Source: CAYXVB01 sp964467785 (GTDB lineage Bacteria > Bdellovibrionota > UBA1018). From it: DNA of 11,677 bases. The position numbers and the translations under genes are program-made. The notes under the pieces were generated by a model. The model was not told the origin of the DNA. It did no database searches and was given only the letters and a program-made list of their open reading frames with translations. Numbering within the stretch: the stretch's first letter is position 1; each line of letters opens with the position of its first letter. Below, in pieces: positions 1 to 6,988 of this stretch. The stretch is from positions 1-11,677 of the forward strand of contig CAYXVB010000115.1 of assembly GCA_964467785.1 (NCBI GenBank). The letters run 5' to 3'.

Positions 1-1275
1 GGCGCAGTTCGGAATCACTACGTAGGATCCGCCGTTAAAGGTCACTGGTAACGTTCGGTCGTAATACACGTCCGGAAGCTGGATGAAATCGAATTTCTTT
101 AGAATCGTGCAGATTCCAAAGCCGGCAACGACGCCTCCTAGCACGCCCACCCCCCCGATCAGCAGGCCTTCTGAGAGGAAGATCGCCGCCACCTCAGCAT
201 GGCGGGCCCCCATGGCTTTCAAGATCGAGACTTCCCTTTTCTTCTCGAGCACCATGAGGGTCAGCGTCGTCACGATATTGAACGACGCCACAATTACGAT
301 GAACGCGAGGATCACAAACATCGCCACGCGTTCCAGCCGGAGGGAGGCAAATAGATGCGAATTCAGCTGGATCCAGTCCTGGACTTTGAAGCCCGGGGCC
401 AGCTCTCGGATCCGGGCCGCCATGGCTGGCGCCTTGTCGAAATCCTTCACCGTAATCTCCCAGTTCGAGACCACATCCGCCTTCCGGATAAACGCGCGCA
501 CCGCCTGGGCGGTACCATAAACCGTGTGCAGCTCCTGTTCGGGCAATCCGGAATGATAAATCCCCTCGACGACGTAACGCTTGAGGCGAGGAACACCATC
601 CACCGGCCCTTCGGTTTCCGTGGGAGAAATCAGCGTAAGCTGATCTCCTGGAAGGAGACCCATCTCATAGGCCAACTCCTGGCCGACATAGAGGCCGGGA
701 AGGCGCACCGTCTCTCCCCCTTCGCGCTGCACCAGTAGCTGCGGGTCCACGCTTTCGGTCACCTGCGCTTTCAGGCGCTCCATGCGCTGCTCATTAATTC
801 CCTTGACCACGACGCCGCTGACCTTGCGACCGGCCTTCAATATCGCCTCAGTAGAGACGATGGGCGAAAAACTGAGTATCTCATCGCTGTTGGGCACACT
901 CTGTGAAATCCGAGTCGCGTCCAGCGCGTCCTTCGACGCAAACCCGCCCACAAAGCTCTCCACCTTGGGAGTCGGCGTGATCAGGATATGAAGATCCGAG
1001 GACATGAGACGCTTCTTCAGCTCCATCTCAAAGCCATCCATCACCGAGAGCACCACCAGCATGGCCGTGACTCCCAACCCCACTCCAAAAATCGAAAGCG
1101 TGGTGATGAAGCTCAGAAAGCGTGAGTTCTTCTTCGAACGCAAGTACCGAAATCCAACCCATCGTGTCCAGGGGCTACGCCAGAGATGACTTACTGTCGC
1201 GGCCGCGAGACCTTTCTCGAAGTCGCCACCACGAGCCGGCGGAACCGTGTCGTTATTCGTAGAATTTCCTGCCAC
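1..1275 (-). CDS. lolC: LolC/LolE-type lipoprotein-releasing ABC transporter permease (3' end cut off by window edge)
   Basis: Inner-membrane permease of the LolCDE machine, which extracts mature lipoproteins from the inner membrane and passes them to LolA. The minus frame is open for 425 codons to the window edge. Near the N-terminus it reads W-V-G-F-R-Y-L-R-S-K, then a membrane segment ending LSVMDGFE (about residues 53-83), the LolC/LolE hallmark. A periplasmic domain of about 230 residues follows, then a second segment (about 319-342), the cytoplasmic LEKKREVSILKAMGA loop that contacts the ATPase, and a third segment (about 367-391). About 50 residues with the last membrane helix should lie outside. 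No ATG precedes the first helix. I chose GTG at 1275, with GGAG about 10 bases upstream; this adds some 35 residues over E. coli LolC, so the start is uncertain. It overlaps the end of the fadJ-type gene by 23 bases, so the two are probably cotranscribed. The lolD ATPase is expected further left. Confidence 0.9.
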   Translation of the reverse strand, partial: MAGNSTNNDTVPPARGGDFEKGLAAATVSHLWRSPWTRWVGFRYLRSKKNSRFLSFITTLSIFGVGLGVTAMLVVLSVMDGFEMELKKRLMSSDLHILITPTPKVESFVGGFASKDALDATRISQSVPNSDEILSFSPIVSTEAILKAGRKVSGVVVKGINEQRMERLKAQVTESVDPQLLVQREGGETVRLPGLYVGQELAYEMGLLPGDQLTLISPTETEGPVDGVPRLKRYVVEGIYHSGLPEQELHTVYGTAQAVRAFIRKADVVSNWEITVKDFDKAPAMAARIRELAPGFKVQDWIQLNSHLFASLRLERVAMFVILAFIVIVASFNIVTTLTLMVLEKKREVSILKAMGARHAEVAAIFLSEGLLIGGVGVLGGVVAGFGICTILKKFDFIQLPDVYYDRTLPVTFNGGSYVVIPNCA

Positions 1276-3490
1276 TTCGCGCACGCTCCACCAGGGCTGG
1301 CGACGGCTCGAAGCGGGCGCCAGCCTTCGTTGTATACTTTCTCAAAGTATCTACAATCTTCTGAGCGCCCAAGCTATCGGCAAATCGCATCAATCCCCCG
1401 CGGAATGGGGGAAACCCGGTCCCCATGATCATCCCGAGGTCCACATCCGCCGCCGTAACCACGATCCCTTCCTCCAGGCAACGGCTGGCTTCATTGATCA
1501 TCGGATAGATGCAGCGCTCGATCATTTCGTCGACGCTCACTGCGCCGGGGCGGGGCGTCACGCCGAGCAGACCATAAATCGCCGGATCCAACCGCTTGTC
1601 TCGGGCCGAACCTCCCTGCGCGTTTGTCGGGTATTCATACATCCCTTTGCCCGTTTTCTTGCCTAGCCGCTTGGCCTCGACCAATTTCTGATTGAACGGA
1701 GCAGGCGTCATCCTCTCGCCAAAGGCGTCGTTCAGAATGTGCACGACCTTTTCGCCGACATCCACACCGACTTCGTCAATCAACTCCATCGGACCCATGG
1801 GCATCCCGAATTCGAGAAACGCGCGATCAATCTCCTCGATAGGAGCACCATCGGCCAGCAGATAGACCGCCTCGTTCATGTACGGTACGAGCAGGCGATT
1901 CACCAAGAAACCCGGCGCGTCCTTGACGACAATCGGCGTCTTCCCCAGTTTTTTGGAAAGTTGGAAGATGGTAGTCACCGCTTCGTCCGAAGTCTTTTCG
2001 CCGCGGATGACCTCGACGAGCGGCATCTTATTGACCGGGTTGAAAAAGTGCATGCCGACAAAGCGCTCGGGACGCCGCATGACACTGGCCATCGACGTGA
2101 TCGGCAGCGAGGAAGTATTGGAGGCGATCACGCATTCGTCGCTGACCTGGCTCTCAAGTTCCTGAAAGACCTTCTGCTTGATCTCGAGCTTCTCAATCAC
2201 CGCCTCGACCACGAGGTCTACTCCACGAAAACCCGAATAGTCCAAAACCGGCGCGATCAGGTTAAGCTTTTGCTGCATCTGGCGCGGCGTGAGCCTCTTG
2301 CGCTTGACCTGCTTCTTGAAAATACTCGCCGCCTGCTGGATGCCGAGCGAAAGGGCCGGCGTATTGAGGTCCTTCATCCGGGTTGGGATTCCCTTATCAG
2401 CAAAGAGCTGTGCGATCCCTCCTCCCATGACGCCTGCGCCCAATACCGCGCCATTGCTCACGGCTCGCGCTTCCGCGGCCGCCCCCGCCGGCAGCCCTTT
2501 GGACTTCTTGACCGCTTCCGTCATGAAGTAGAGCCGGATGAGATTCTTCGATATTTCGGTCGAAGCCGCGCGCCCGAACCCCTCCGCCTCACGCTCCATG
2601 GCCCGCTTGCGTGCCTCGCCCTTCAGTTTCGGGCCATACCCCACGCCCGTATCCTGCAGCACATCGATAACTTCGATCGGTGCGGGATACTTGCCATGCG
2701 TCTTGGAGTGCACGCCCTCGCGCGCCTTTTTGAAAATCACCGCCTTGCCCACCGACTCCATCATCGATCCGGCCAAGCCTCCTACGCCCCCCAGCTTGGG
2801 TTCGCGCGCCAAACGCTCACCGCGCTTCAGTGCCTCGATATTGCGCTTCACCCACGCGATCGCGTTGGATTCGAAATCCTGGCGTGGCACCACGCCTTCG
2901 ATAATCCCCGCCTTCAGAGCGCGGTCGCCCGTCATGCTCTTACCTGCCAGGATCAAATCCAGTGCGCCCGCCAACCCGATTTTCTGCGTCAGACGGATGC
3001 ATCCGCCCGTGCCGGGAATCACGCCCAAGTTCACCTCAGGAAGACCGATCTTGACTGTCGGATCATCGGACATGACGATCGCCGTGCTTGCCAGCGCCAG
3101 CTCGCAGCCACCGCCCATCGCGGCCCCGTTGATCGCGCAGATCGTCGGAAACGGTAGATCTTCCCAGCGGCTGAGCAGACCCTGTCCCAGGGCGGAAAGC
3201 GTCTCGGCCTCAGCGGCAGATTTCGTCGCCAGCAGCATCTCGATGTCCGCCCCCGCGATAAAAATCCCGGGCTTGCCTGAAAGCAGCAGCATCGCATCGA
3301 TACTTCCCTGCGTTTCCGCTTGTTTTTCGAGATCGATCAGCACCTGTTCGAACTCTGCCATGACTTCGCGATTGAGCTTATTCGCTCTTTCGCCCGGCAT
3401 ATCGAAAATCAGCGCTTTGAGGCGCATCCCCTTCGCCGCGGGATGATTGGAGAGATCCTGGATCACGAAAGCCTGCTTGGAATTGGACAT
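1253..3490 (-). CDS. fadJ: bifunctional enoyl-CoA hydratase / 3-hydroxyacyl-CoA dehydrogenase (FadJ/FadB-type alpha subunit)
   Basis: Catalyses the second and third steps of fatty-acid beta-oxidation: hydration of trans-2-enoyl-CoA and NAD-dependent oxidation of the 3-hydroxyacyl-CoA, in the cytoplasm. Of 745 residues, about 10-200 form the crotonase domain, with the oxyanion-hole segment FIAGADIEML (77-86), AMGGGCELALA (124-134; Glu130 catalytic) and GLPEVNLGVIPGTGG (149-163; Glu152 catalytic). The NAD-binding motif GAVLGAGVMGGGIAQ is at 347-361. SNTSSLP (457-463), HFFNPV (481-486; His481) and Glu493 form the dehydrogenase active site, and KDAPGFLVNR (523-532) opens the C-terminal dimer domain. 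All expected residues are present. Length is close to the E. coli homologues (about 714-729); FadJ and FadB cannot be separated safely, and no thiolase partner gene is in the window. The ATG at 3490 lacks a well-spaced Shine-Dalgarno (GGGGGA about 13 bases upstream). A promoter-like sequence lies just upstream, and lolC overlaps the end. Confidence 0.93.
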   Translation of the reverse strand: MSNSKQAFVIQDLSNHPAAKGMRLKALIFDMPGERANKLNREVMAEFEQVLIDLEKQAETQGSIDAMLLLSGKPGIFIAGADIEMLLATKSAAEAETLSALGQGLLSRWEDLPFPTICAINGAAMGGGCELALASTAIVMSDDPTVKIGLPEVNLGVIPGTGGCIRLTQKIGLAGALDLILAGKSMTGDRALKAGIIEGVVPRQDFESNAIAWVKRNIEALKRGERLAREPKLGGVGGLAGSMMESVGKAVIFKKAREGVHSKTHGKYPAPIEVIDVLQDTGVGYGPKLKGEARKRAMEREAEGFGRAASTEISKNLIRLYFMTEAVKKSKGLPAGAAAEARAVSNGAVLGAGVMGGGIAQLFADKGIPTRMKDLNTPALSLGIQQAASIFKKQVKRKRLTPRQMQQKLNLIAPVLDYSGFRGVDLVVEAVIEKLEIKQKVFQELESQVSDECVIASNTSSLPITSMASVMRRPERFVGMHFFNPVNKMPLVEVIRGEKTSDEAVTTIFQLSKKLGKTPIVVKDAPGFLVNRLLVPYMNEAVYLLADGAPIEEIDRAFLEFGMPMGPMELIDEVGVDVGEKVVHILNDAFGERMTPAPFNQKLVEAKRLGKKTGKGMYEYPTNAQGGSARDKRLDPAIYGLLGVTPRPGAVSVDEMIERCIYPMINEASRCLEEGIVVTAADVDLGMIMGTGFPPFRGGLMRFADSLGAQKIVDTLRKYTTKAGARFEPSPALVERARSGRKFYE

Positions 3491-3519
3491 AAGCTGGTGA
3501 ATTTCCCCCGTAAGCCGAA

Positions 3520-3549
3520 ATCATACCAGCGGCCGATCGCATGCTTCAA
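3520..3549 (-). promoter_or_regulatory. candidate sigma70 promoter for the fadJ-lolC unit
   Basis: On the minus strand an extended -10 reads TGGTATGAT (hexamer TATGAT at 3525-3520, five of six consensus bases). An 18-base spacer separates it from TTGAAG (3549-3544, four of six). It sits directly after the terminator of the preceding gene and would start transcription near 3513, leaving a leader of about 23 bases before the fadJ ATG. Found by eye, not scored. Confidence 0.5.
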
Positions 3550-3553
3550 ACAC

Positions 3554-3581
3554 AAAAGCCTCCCGGATTGCTCCGGGAGGC
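3554..3581 (-). terminator. Rho-independent terminator of the outer-membrane protein gene
   Basis: A perfect 10-bp GC-rich inverted repeat (GCCTCCCGGA, 3558-3567, with its complement at 3572-3581) closes a 4-base loop. On the minus strand the stem is followed by TTTTGTGTTTG, a U-rich tail. It lies 35 bases after the stop codon of the outer-membrane protein gene and separates it from the fadJ unit. Confidence 0.9.
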
Positions 3582-3615
3582 CTTCGGTTTCGGTCCAATT
3601 CCCCTTGGACTTGAC

Positions 3616-4893
3616 TCAGAACGTAAAGGTCACGCCCCCCATGATCGTGTAGAACGCGGTACGAGCTAGGGAGCCACCCACGTACTGCTTGTCCTGATCT
3701 TGGCCAGTCACGCCGTGGTAGTACGGGTTGTAATAGGAGCCGTACATCGCGGCATTATTGATCGAATTGCGCTCGCGGGCCGAGAACACCTGATAATAAC
3801 GGCCGGTGAGACCGACCGAGATGCTCTTGTTGACGCGAAGATCCAGCCCGCCCGTGAGATAGCCCTCAAAAGCGTTCACTTCGTAATCAGTACCCAGACC
3901 CATGAGCCAAGGGTTGCGATTGATCTGGTCCAAGATCCGCTGATCGTAATTAAGGAAACTGATCGAGTAGGCCCCACCCCCGCCGATGAACGGACGGAGC
4001 TTGGCGTCAGGACCCAGGAAGTGCAACTTGAGACCCGCGTCGATCACGTTCTGCTTGAGCGCGACCGTTTCGGGCGAGTAAGTGTAACCGTAAGCCGAGG
4101 CGTTGATCACATACGGGTTGGTCGAGGCCAGCGTGACGCCGTACTCACCGTAGGTGTAACCCAGCTCAAAGCTCAGATTGTCCGAAGCCACCAAGCCCAG
4201 GCTCACGCCCGTCGCAAAACGCGGACGGACGTTGTAGTAAATATCGTTGGTTTTCATGTCGCCCAGACCGGCGCGGGGCTGGATCGTCATGATGGTCTTG
4301 TCGGAGTGATCTTCCGACGACGAAGCCGCGGAAGTCACGGTCGTGACAGTTGTAGCCACCGGAGTCGAGGTCACCACTGTCGGCGCGGCGGCGGCCGTTC
4401 CCGGACGTTCAGTGATCGGAGTCACAACAATCTGCTCCTGAAGCGGCGCCCCAGCATCTGCCTGACCCTTGAATAGTTCGTCCATCCGGCGCTTTTCGTC
4501 GCGGATTCTAAGCTCCTCTAGACGGGAATGCAGAAGATCTTCATTCTTGAGTTCTTCGCGGACTCGCTCGCGACGCATCATCTCCGACTTGCTCAGATTC
4601 TGCGTCTCATCTTCCGCATAAGTACGAGCAGGACCGACGTTGACTTGGGTCAGTTGAGTCTGCACTGTATTTCGGGCCTTTTCAGAAGCGCCGATCACCT
4701 GCCGCAACGAAGTGCGCTCCTCCGCTCGACCGGATTCACTCACGACCGGCGCGACCGGAGTGGCAACCGCCACCGGAGCAGTAGCTGGAACGTCATCTTC
4801 GTAAATCATCTCCGCGCGCGCCAGAGTGGTCATCGAAACCGCAAGCGCCGTTCCCGCCAGTATCCCCAAGTTCAGTCGCCGAATGTCAGTCAT
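3616..4893 (-). CDS. outer-membrane beta-barrel protein with signal peptide and periplasmic coiled-coil region
   Basis: Predicted surface protein of unknown exact function, 425 residues from the chosen start. Residues 1-27 form a Sec signal peptide ending L-A-R-A before Glu28. Residues 34-52 are a Pro/Ala/Val-rich linker. About 94-144 are almost all Glu, Arg, Lys, Leu and Met, a likely coiled coil. About 165-192 are a Thr/Ala/Val-rich low-complexity linker. From about 205 to 425 the sequence alternates hydrophobic and polar residues with Gly/Tyr-rich turns, as in small OmpA/OmpW-like barrels (GYTYGEYGV, RPFIGGGGAYS, VGLTGRYYQVF), and ends VTFTF. The terminal Phe is the BAM recognition signal. 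The ATG at 4893 is preferred because AGAGGA stands 8 bases upstream; an in-frame GTG at 4911 would add six residues but lacks such a site. No OmpA peptidoglycan-binding domain is visible. It is probably monocistronic: a long AT-rich spacer lies upstream and a strong terminator downstream. Confidence 0.85.
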   Translation of the reverse strand: MTDIRRLNLGILAGTALAVSMTTLARAEMIYEDDVPATAPVAVATPVAPVVSESGRAEERTSLRQVIGASEKARNTVQTQLTQVNVGPARTYAEDETQNLSKSEMMRRERVREELKNEDLLHSRLEELRIRDEKRRMDELFKGQADAGAPLQEQIVVTPITERPGTAAAAPTVVTSTPVATTVTTVTSAASSSEDHSDKTIMTIQPRAGLGDMKTNDIYYNVRPRFATGVSLGLVASDNLSFELGYTYGEYGVTLASTNPYVINASAYGYTYSPETVALKQNVIDAGLKLHFLGPDAKLRPFIGGGGAYSISFLNYDQRILDQINRNPWLMGLGTDYEVNAFEGYLTGGLDLRVNKSISVGLTGRYYQVFSARERNSINNAAMYGSYYNPYYHGVTGQDQDKQYVGGSLARTAFYTIMGGVTFTF

Positions 4894-4956
4894 GGACACA
4901 GTCCTCTTCACTTGATTTCAGGGGTTTTCACCCAAATACTCATTTTGACAATGCGC

Positions 4957-4962
4957 GTTATA
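4957..4962 (-). promoter_or_regulatory. possible -10 box for the outer-membrane protein gene
   Basis: The minus strand reads TATAAC (five of six consensus bases) about 65 bases before the preferred ATG. No good -35 box stands 16-18 bases upstream, so this would be an activator-dependent promoter, or the true one lies elsewhere in the AT-rich spacer. Weak call. Confidence 0.3.
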
Positions 4963-5036
4963 GCAAACGACGTGCCTTTATTAAAGTAAATTCTTCAACT
5001 ATTAGAATTCTGTAATTTCAATGACTTAAGATAGAG

Positions 5037-5079
5037 ATTTGACCTAGATCGCCAAAATAACTCACTTTTTAGGTCAAAT
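5037..5079. repeat. 10-bp inverted repeat, operator-like dyad upstream of the outer-membrane protein gene
   Basis: ATTTGACCTA at 5037-5046 is the exact reverse complement of TAGGTCAAAT at 5070-5079, with 23 bases between. Centre-to-centre spacing of the arms is 33 bp, close to three DNA helix turns. There is no U-rich tail on either side that fits a terminator. About 145 bases before the outer-membrane protein start, it could bind a regulator as two half-sites. The regulator is unknown. Confidence 0.5.
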
Positions 5080-5134
5080 AAACTCTGGCAATAGAAAATT
5101 TGTGTGTATTATTTACATGTCTTTGTAACTTTTT

Positions 5135-5163
5135 TTGACACTTCGAGTTAAAGCATGGATATT
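5135..5163 (+). promoter_or_regulatory. plus-strand sigma70-like promoter with no gene downstream on that strand
   Basis: TTGACA (5135-5140) matches the -35 consensus fully. A 17-base spacer follows, then GATATT (5158-5163, four of six -10 bases). A transcript would begin near 5170 and run towards the 14-bp inverted repeat and the 3' end of the pilin gene in antisense. It may serve a small RNA or be a chance match in AT-rich DNA. Confidence 0.35.
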
Positions 5164-5325
5164 TCGCCACTTTAACGAAGCACATACCTCACACACGCCT
5201 TGAAAGCAGACACAACGGTGCCCAAACCTTAGGCACCCTGCTAAAGACAGAAGAGACCTAACTATCTAAAATCAAATAAAAAAACAAAGACACAAAGCGG
5301 CATGGGCCTTGCTCTATCTCAGGAC

Positions 5326-5391
5326 ATCAGACGGGCCGGGAAGCCAATCCCCCCCCCCTTACAGTCCCCCCTGTTAACCGGCCCGTCTGAT
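5326..5391 (-). repeat. 14-bp perfect inverted repeat with homopolymer-bearing loop after the pilin gene; possible terminator or mRNA 3' structure
   Basis: ATCAGACGGGCCGG (5326-5339) pairs perfectly with 5378-5391 across a 38-base loop. On the minus strand the loop carries runs of six and ten G (complements of C at 5366-5371 and 5349-5358). It begins 28 bases after the pilin stop, so it most likely ends or stabilises the pilin transcript. There is no U-tract right after the stem; a T-rich stretch occurs only about 35 bases further on. It is therefore not a classic intrinsic terminator. Confidence 0.6.
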
Positions 5392-5419
5392 CCCCCAACA
5401 ACCCAAAAGATTAGCCGGC

Positions 5420-5611
5420 TCACCGACGGAGACGAATTTGGTAAGCGTTCTTTGAGAACATTTCGCTAATACGTCCCGAGACAGCGTCACTGATTTTTTG
5501 CCCCGCGGGCCGGATCAATTTGGTCGCCACGATCGTAAACACCAGCACCGACACGGTGAGCACTAGAATGTACTCGATCGTCACCTGTCCTCGACGCGAA
5601 CTGTAACGCAT
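5420..5611 (-). CDS. Flp/Tad-type (type IVb) prepilin-like small protein
   Basis: 63 residues. After a short basic leader (MRYSSRRG) comes Q-V-T-I-E-Y and a single hydrophobic segment of about 18 residues (15-32). Cleavage after Gly8 would put Glu at +5 and Tyr at +6 of the mature protein, as in the Glu-Tyr motif of Flp pilins processed by TadV-type prepilin peptidases. The mature chain would be 55 residues, typical of the family. The rest is polar and basic (I-S-D-A-V-S-G-R-I-S-E-M-F). Its ATG lies 12 bases after the purB stop with only a weak Shine-Dalgarno (AGTGG), so it may be translated by coupling to purB. No tad assembly genes (cpaF/tadA, tadB, rcpA) are in the window. It could instead be a pilin-like pseudopilin. 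Confidence 0.75.
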   Translation of the reverse strand: MRYSSRRGQVTIEYILVLTVSVLVFTIVATKLIRPAGQKISDAVSGRISEMFSKNAYQIRLRR

Positions 5612-5623
5612 AATTAAGCCACT

Positions 5624-6988
5624 TTACTTCCGACTTCTAGAGGAGCGGGCGCGTTTACCTTTTCTCGGACGTGCCGTACCTAGGACAGATCGATAAATGT
5701 CGCGAGTATTTCGTAGTTGATAATCCATTGTTCCCAGCTCGCGAATTTTTCTCTCTTTCAGCCGGGAGGCGACTTCCGGCTGAGCCACCATCAGATCAAT
5801 GAAGTCCCCGCGTCCCTCCAGGCTCGCCAACGCGCAAGCCTGAACCCAGGCATAAGCCTCTTCACGAGTGGCCCCCGATTTGACAAGCGCGAGCAGATAA
5901 TGGCCCGAAAAGACCGTCGACCCGGCCTTGGCCAAGTTTTCGGCGATCCGCTCCCTGCGTACGTCGAGCTGATCGAGTACCCGGGTCATCCGCGCCAGCG
6001 CGTAGTCCAAAAGTATACAACCATCCGGCAGCGCAATTCGCTCGACCGACGAATGACTGATGTCCCGTTCATGCCAAAGAGCGACGTTTTCGAGCGCAGC
6101 ACCACCGTATGCACGCATCATCCGAGCCGCACCCGAAAGGTTTTCGGATGAAATGGGATTTCTCTTATGAGGCATCGCGCTCGAGCCTTTCTGGCCTTTG
6201 GCAAACCCTTCCAGCACTTCGCCCACTTCGGTCCGCTGCAAATGCCGAAGCTCCACCGCGATCCGCTCCAACGAACTTCCGCAAAGCGCCATCACCCCCA
6301 TGAGTTCGGCATGTCGGTCGCGCGGCAACACCTGCGTGCTCACGGGCTCGCGCTCAAGCCCGAGACGCTTGAGCACGCTTGCCTCAAAGGCCACTCCCCA
6401 GTGGGGATTGACGCCCACCGCACCTGACAACTTGCCCACCCGTAGTCCTTCCAAGGCGCGCTCGAGACGCTCCAAGTTGCGCTGCCACTCGCAGTACCAG
6501 CCGAGGAACTTCAAGCCAAAGCTCGTTGGCTCGGCAAAGATGCCGTGCGAACGTCCGATCGTAGGTACGTCCCGGTGCTCCAGCGCCAAACGCTTGAGCG
6601 TTTTAAGCAGTGCCGCGATGTCCGACTTGAGAATCTCGCCCGCGCGCATGATCAAGAGCGACAGCGCTGTATCTACAACATCCGACGAGGTAAGCCCGAA
6701 ATGAATGTACCTCGAAACAGGGCCGATCTCTTCAGCCACCGCGGTGGTAAAAGCGATCACGTCGTGCCGAGTGACAGCCTCATGCTCCTCGACCCGCTCC
6801 GGACGAACACCGCCGCGCTTGAGCAGGGCCTCGCACTTGGTCTTGAGCTCACGCCAATCCTTGCGCGGAATCAAGCCGAGTCGCACCATCTCTTCACAAG
6901 CGGCGAGTTCGACCCGGAGCCACACCTGATAACGGTGCCGATCCTCCCAGACCTCCTTCATCTCACTCCGCGTATAGCGTGCGATCAT
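5624..6988 (-). CDS. purB: adenylosuccinate lyase
   Basis: Homotetrameric cytoplasmic enzyme with two purine steps: release of fumarate from SAICAR to give AICAR, and from adenylosuccinate to give AMP. It opens MIARYTRSEM, as PurB proteins do. Superfamily landmarks are in order: TRHDV (73-77, His75), IHFGLTSSDVVDTA (95-108), IGRSHGIFAEPTSFGLK (144-160; His148 is the likely general acid), STQVLPRDRH (217-226), and the signature loop GSSAMPHKRNP (268-278) with the catalytic serine. HERDISHSSVER (306-317) follows. Length is 454 residues, against about 430 for the short PurB type (T. maritima-like); the excess is mostly a strongly basic tail after about residue 438. The ATG at 6988 has AAGGAG about 10 bases upstream. 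It lies 67 bases after the FAD-like gene, with no terminator between, and just before the pilin gene. Confidence 0.96.
   Translation of the reverse strand: MIARYTRSEMKEVWEDRHRYQVWLRVELAACEEMVRLGLIPRKDWRELKTKCEALLKRGGVRPERVEEHEAVTRHDVIAFTTAVAEEIGPVSRYIHFGLTSSDVVDTALSLLIMRAGEILKSDIAALLKTLKRLALEHRDVPTIGRSHGIFAEPTSFGLKFLGWYCEWQRNLERLERALEGLRVGKLSGAVGVNPHWGVAFEASVLKRLGLEREPVSTQVLPRDRHAELMGVMALCGSSLERIAVELRHLQRTEVGEVLEGFAKGQKGSSAMPHKRNPISSENLSGAARMMRAYGGAALENVALWHERDISHSSVERIALPDGCILLDYALARMTRVLDQLDVRRERIAENLAKAGSTVFSGHYLLALVKSGATREEAYAWVQACALASLEGRGDFIDLMVAQPEVASRLKERKIRELGTMDYQLRNTRDIYRSVLGTARPRKGKRARSSRSRK

Larger units (their letters stand above)
4894..5419. other. 526-base AT-rich intergenic spacer with several inverted repeats, no convincing gene
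   Basis: The spacer separates the pilin gene from the outer-membrane protein gene and is visibly richer in A and T than its flanks. It holds a 10-bp dyad (5037-5079), a plus-strand promoter-like sequence (5135-5163), a small hairpin with arms GGTGCC and GGCACC (5217-5237), a T-rich minus-strand stretch (about 5250-5295 read in reverse), and a 14-bp inverted repeat with C-runs in its loop (5326-5391). Short open frames exist on both strands, but none has a plausible ribosome binding site. I recognise no tRNA, known riboswitch or other known RNA. Confidence 0.8.

Noticed and set aside
1739..3157. A 472-codon open frame on the plus strand
   Set aside because: It is antisense to the fadJ-type gene, whose motifs are complete. 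The translation is rich in His, Arg and Asp with no recognisable domain, typical of a shadow frame in GC-rich coding DNA.
2538..3446. A 302-codon open frame on the plus strand
   Set aside because: Antisense to the crotonase half of the same gene, Ser/Pro/Ala-rich without domain features, no ribosome site seen.
5217..5237. The 6-bp GGTGCC/GGCACC hairpin as an intrinsic terminator
   Set aside because: The stem is short with a 9-base loop and no continuous T-run on either strand; it is mentioned only as spacer structure.
5302..5469. A 55-codon plus-strand frame starting ATGGGCCTT that runs through the C-tract downstream of the plus-strand promoter-like sequence
   Set aside because: No Shine-Dalgarno before the ATG, Pro-rich because of the homopolymer, and its end overlaps the pilin gene in antisense. 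A coding role is unlikely.
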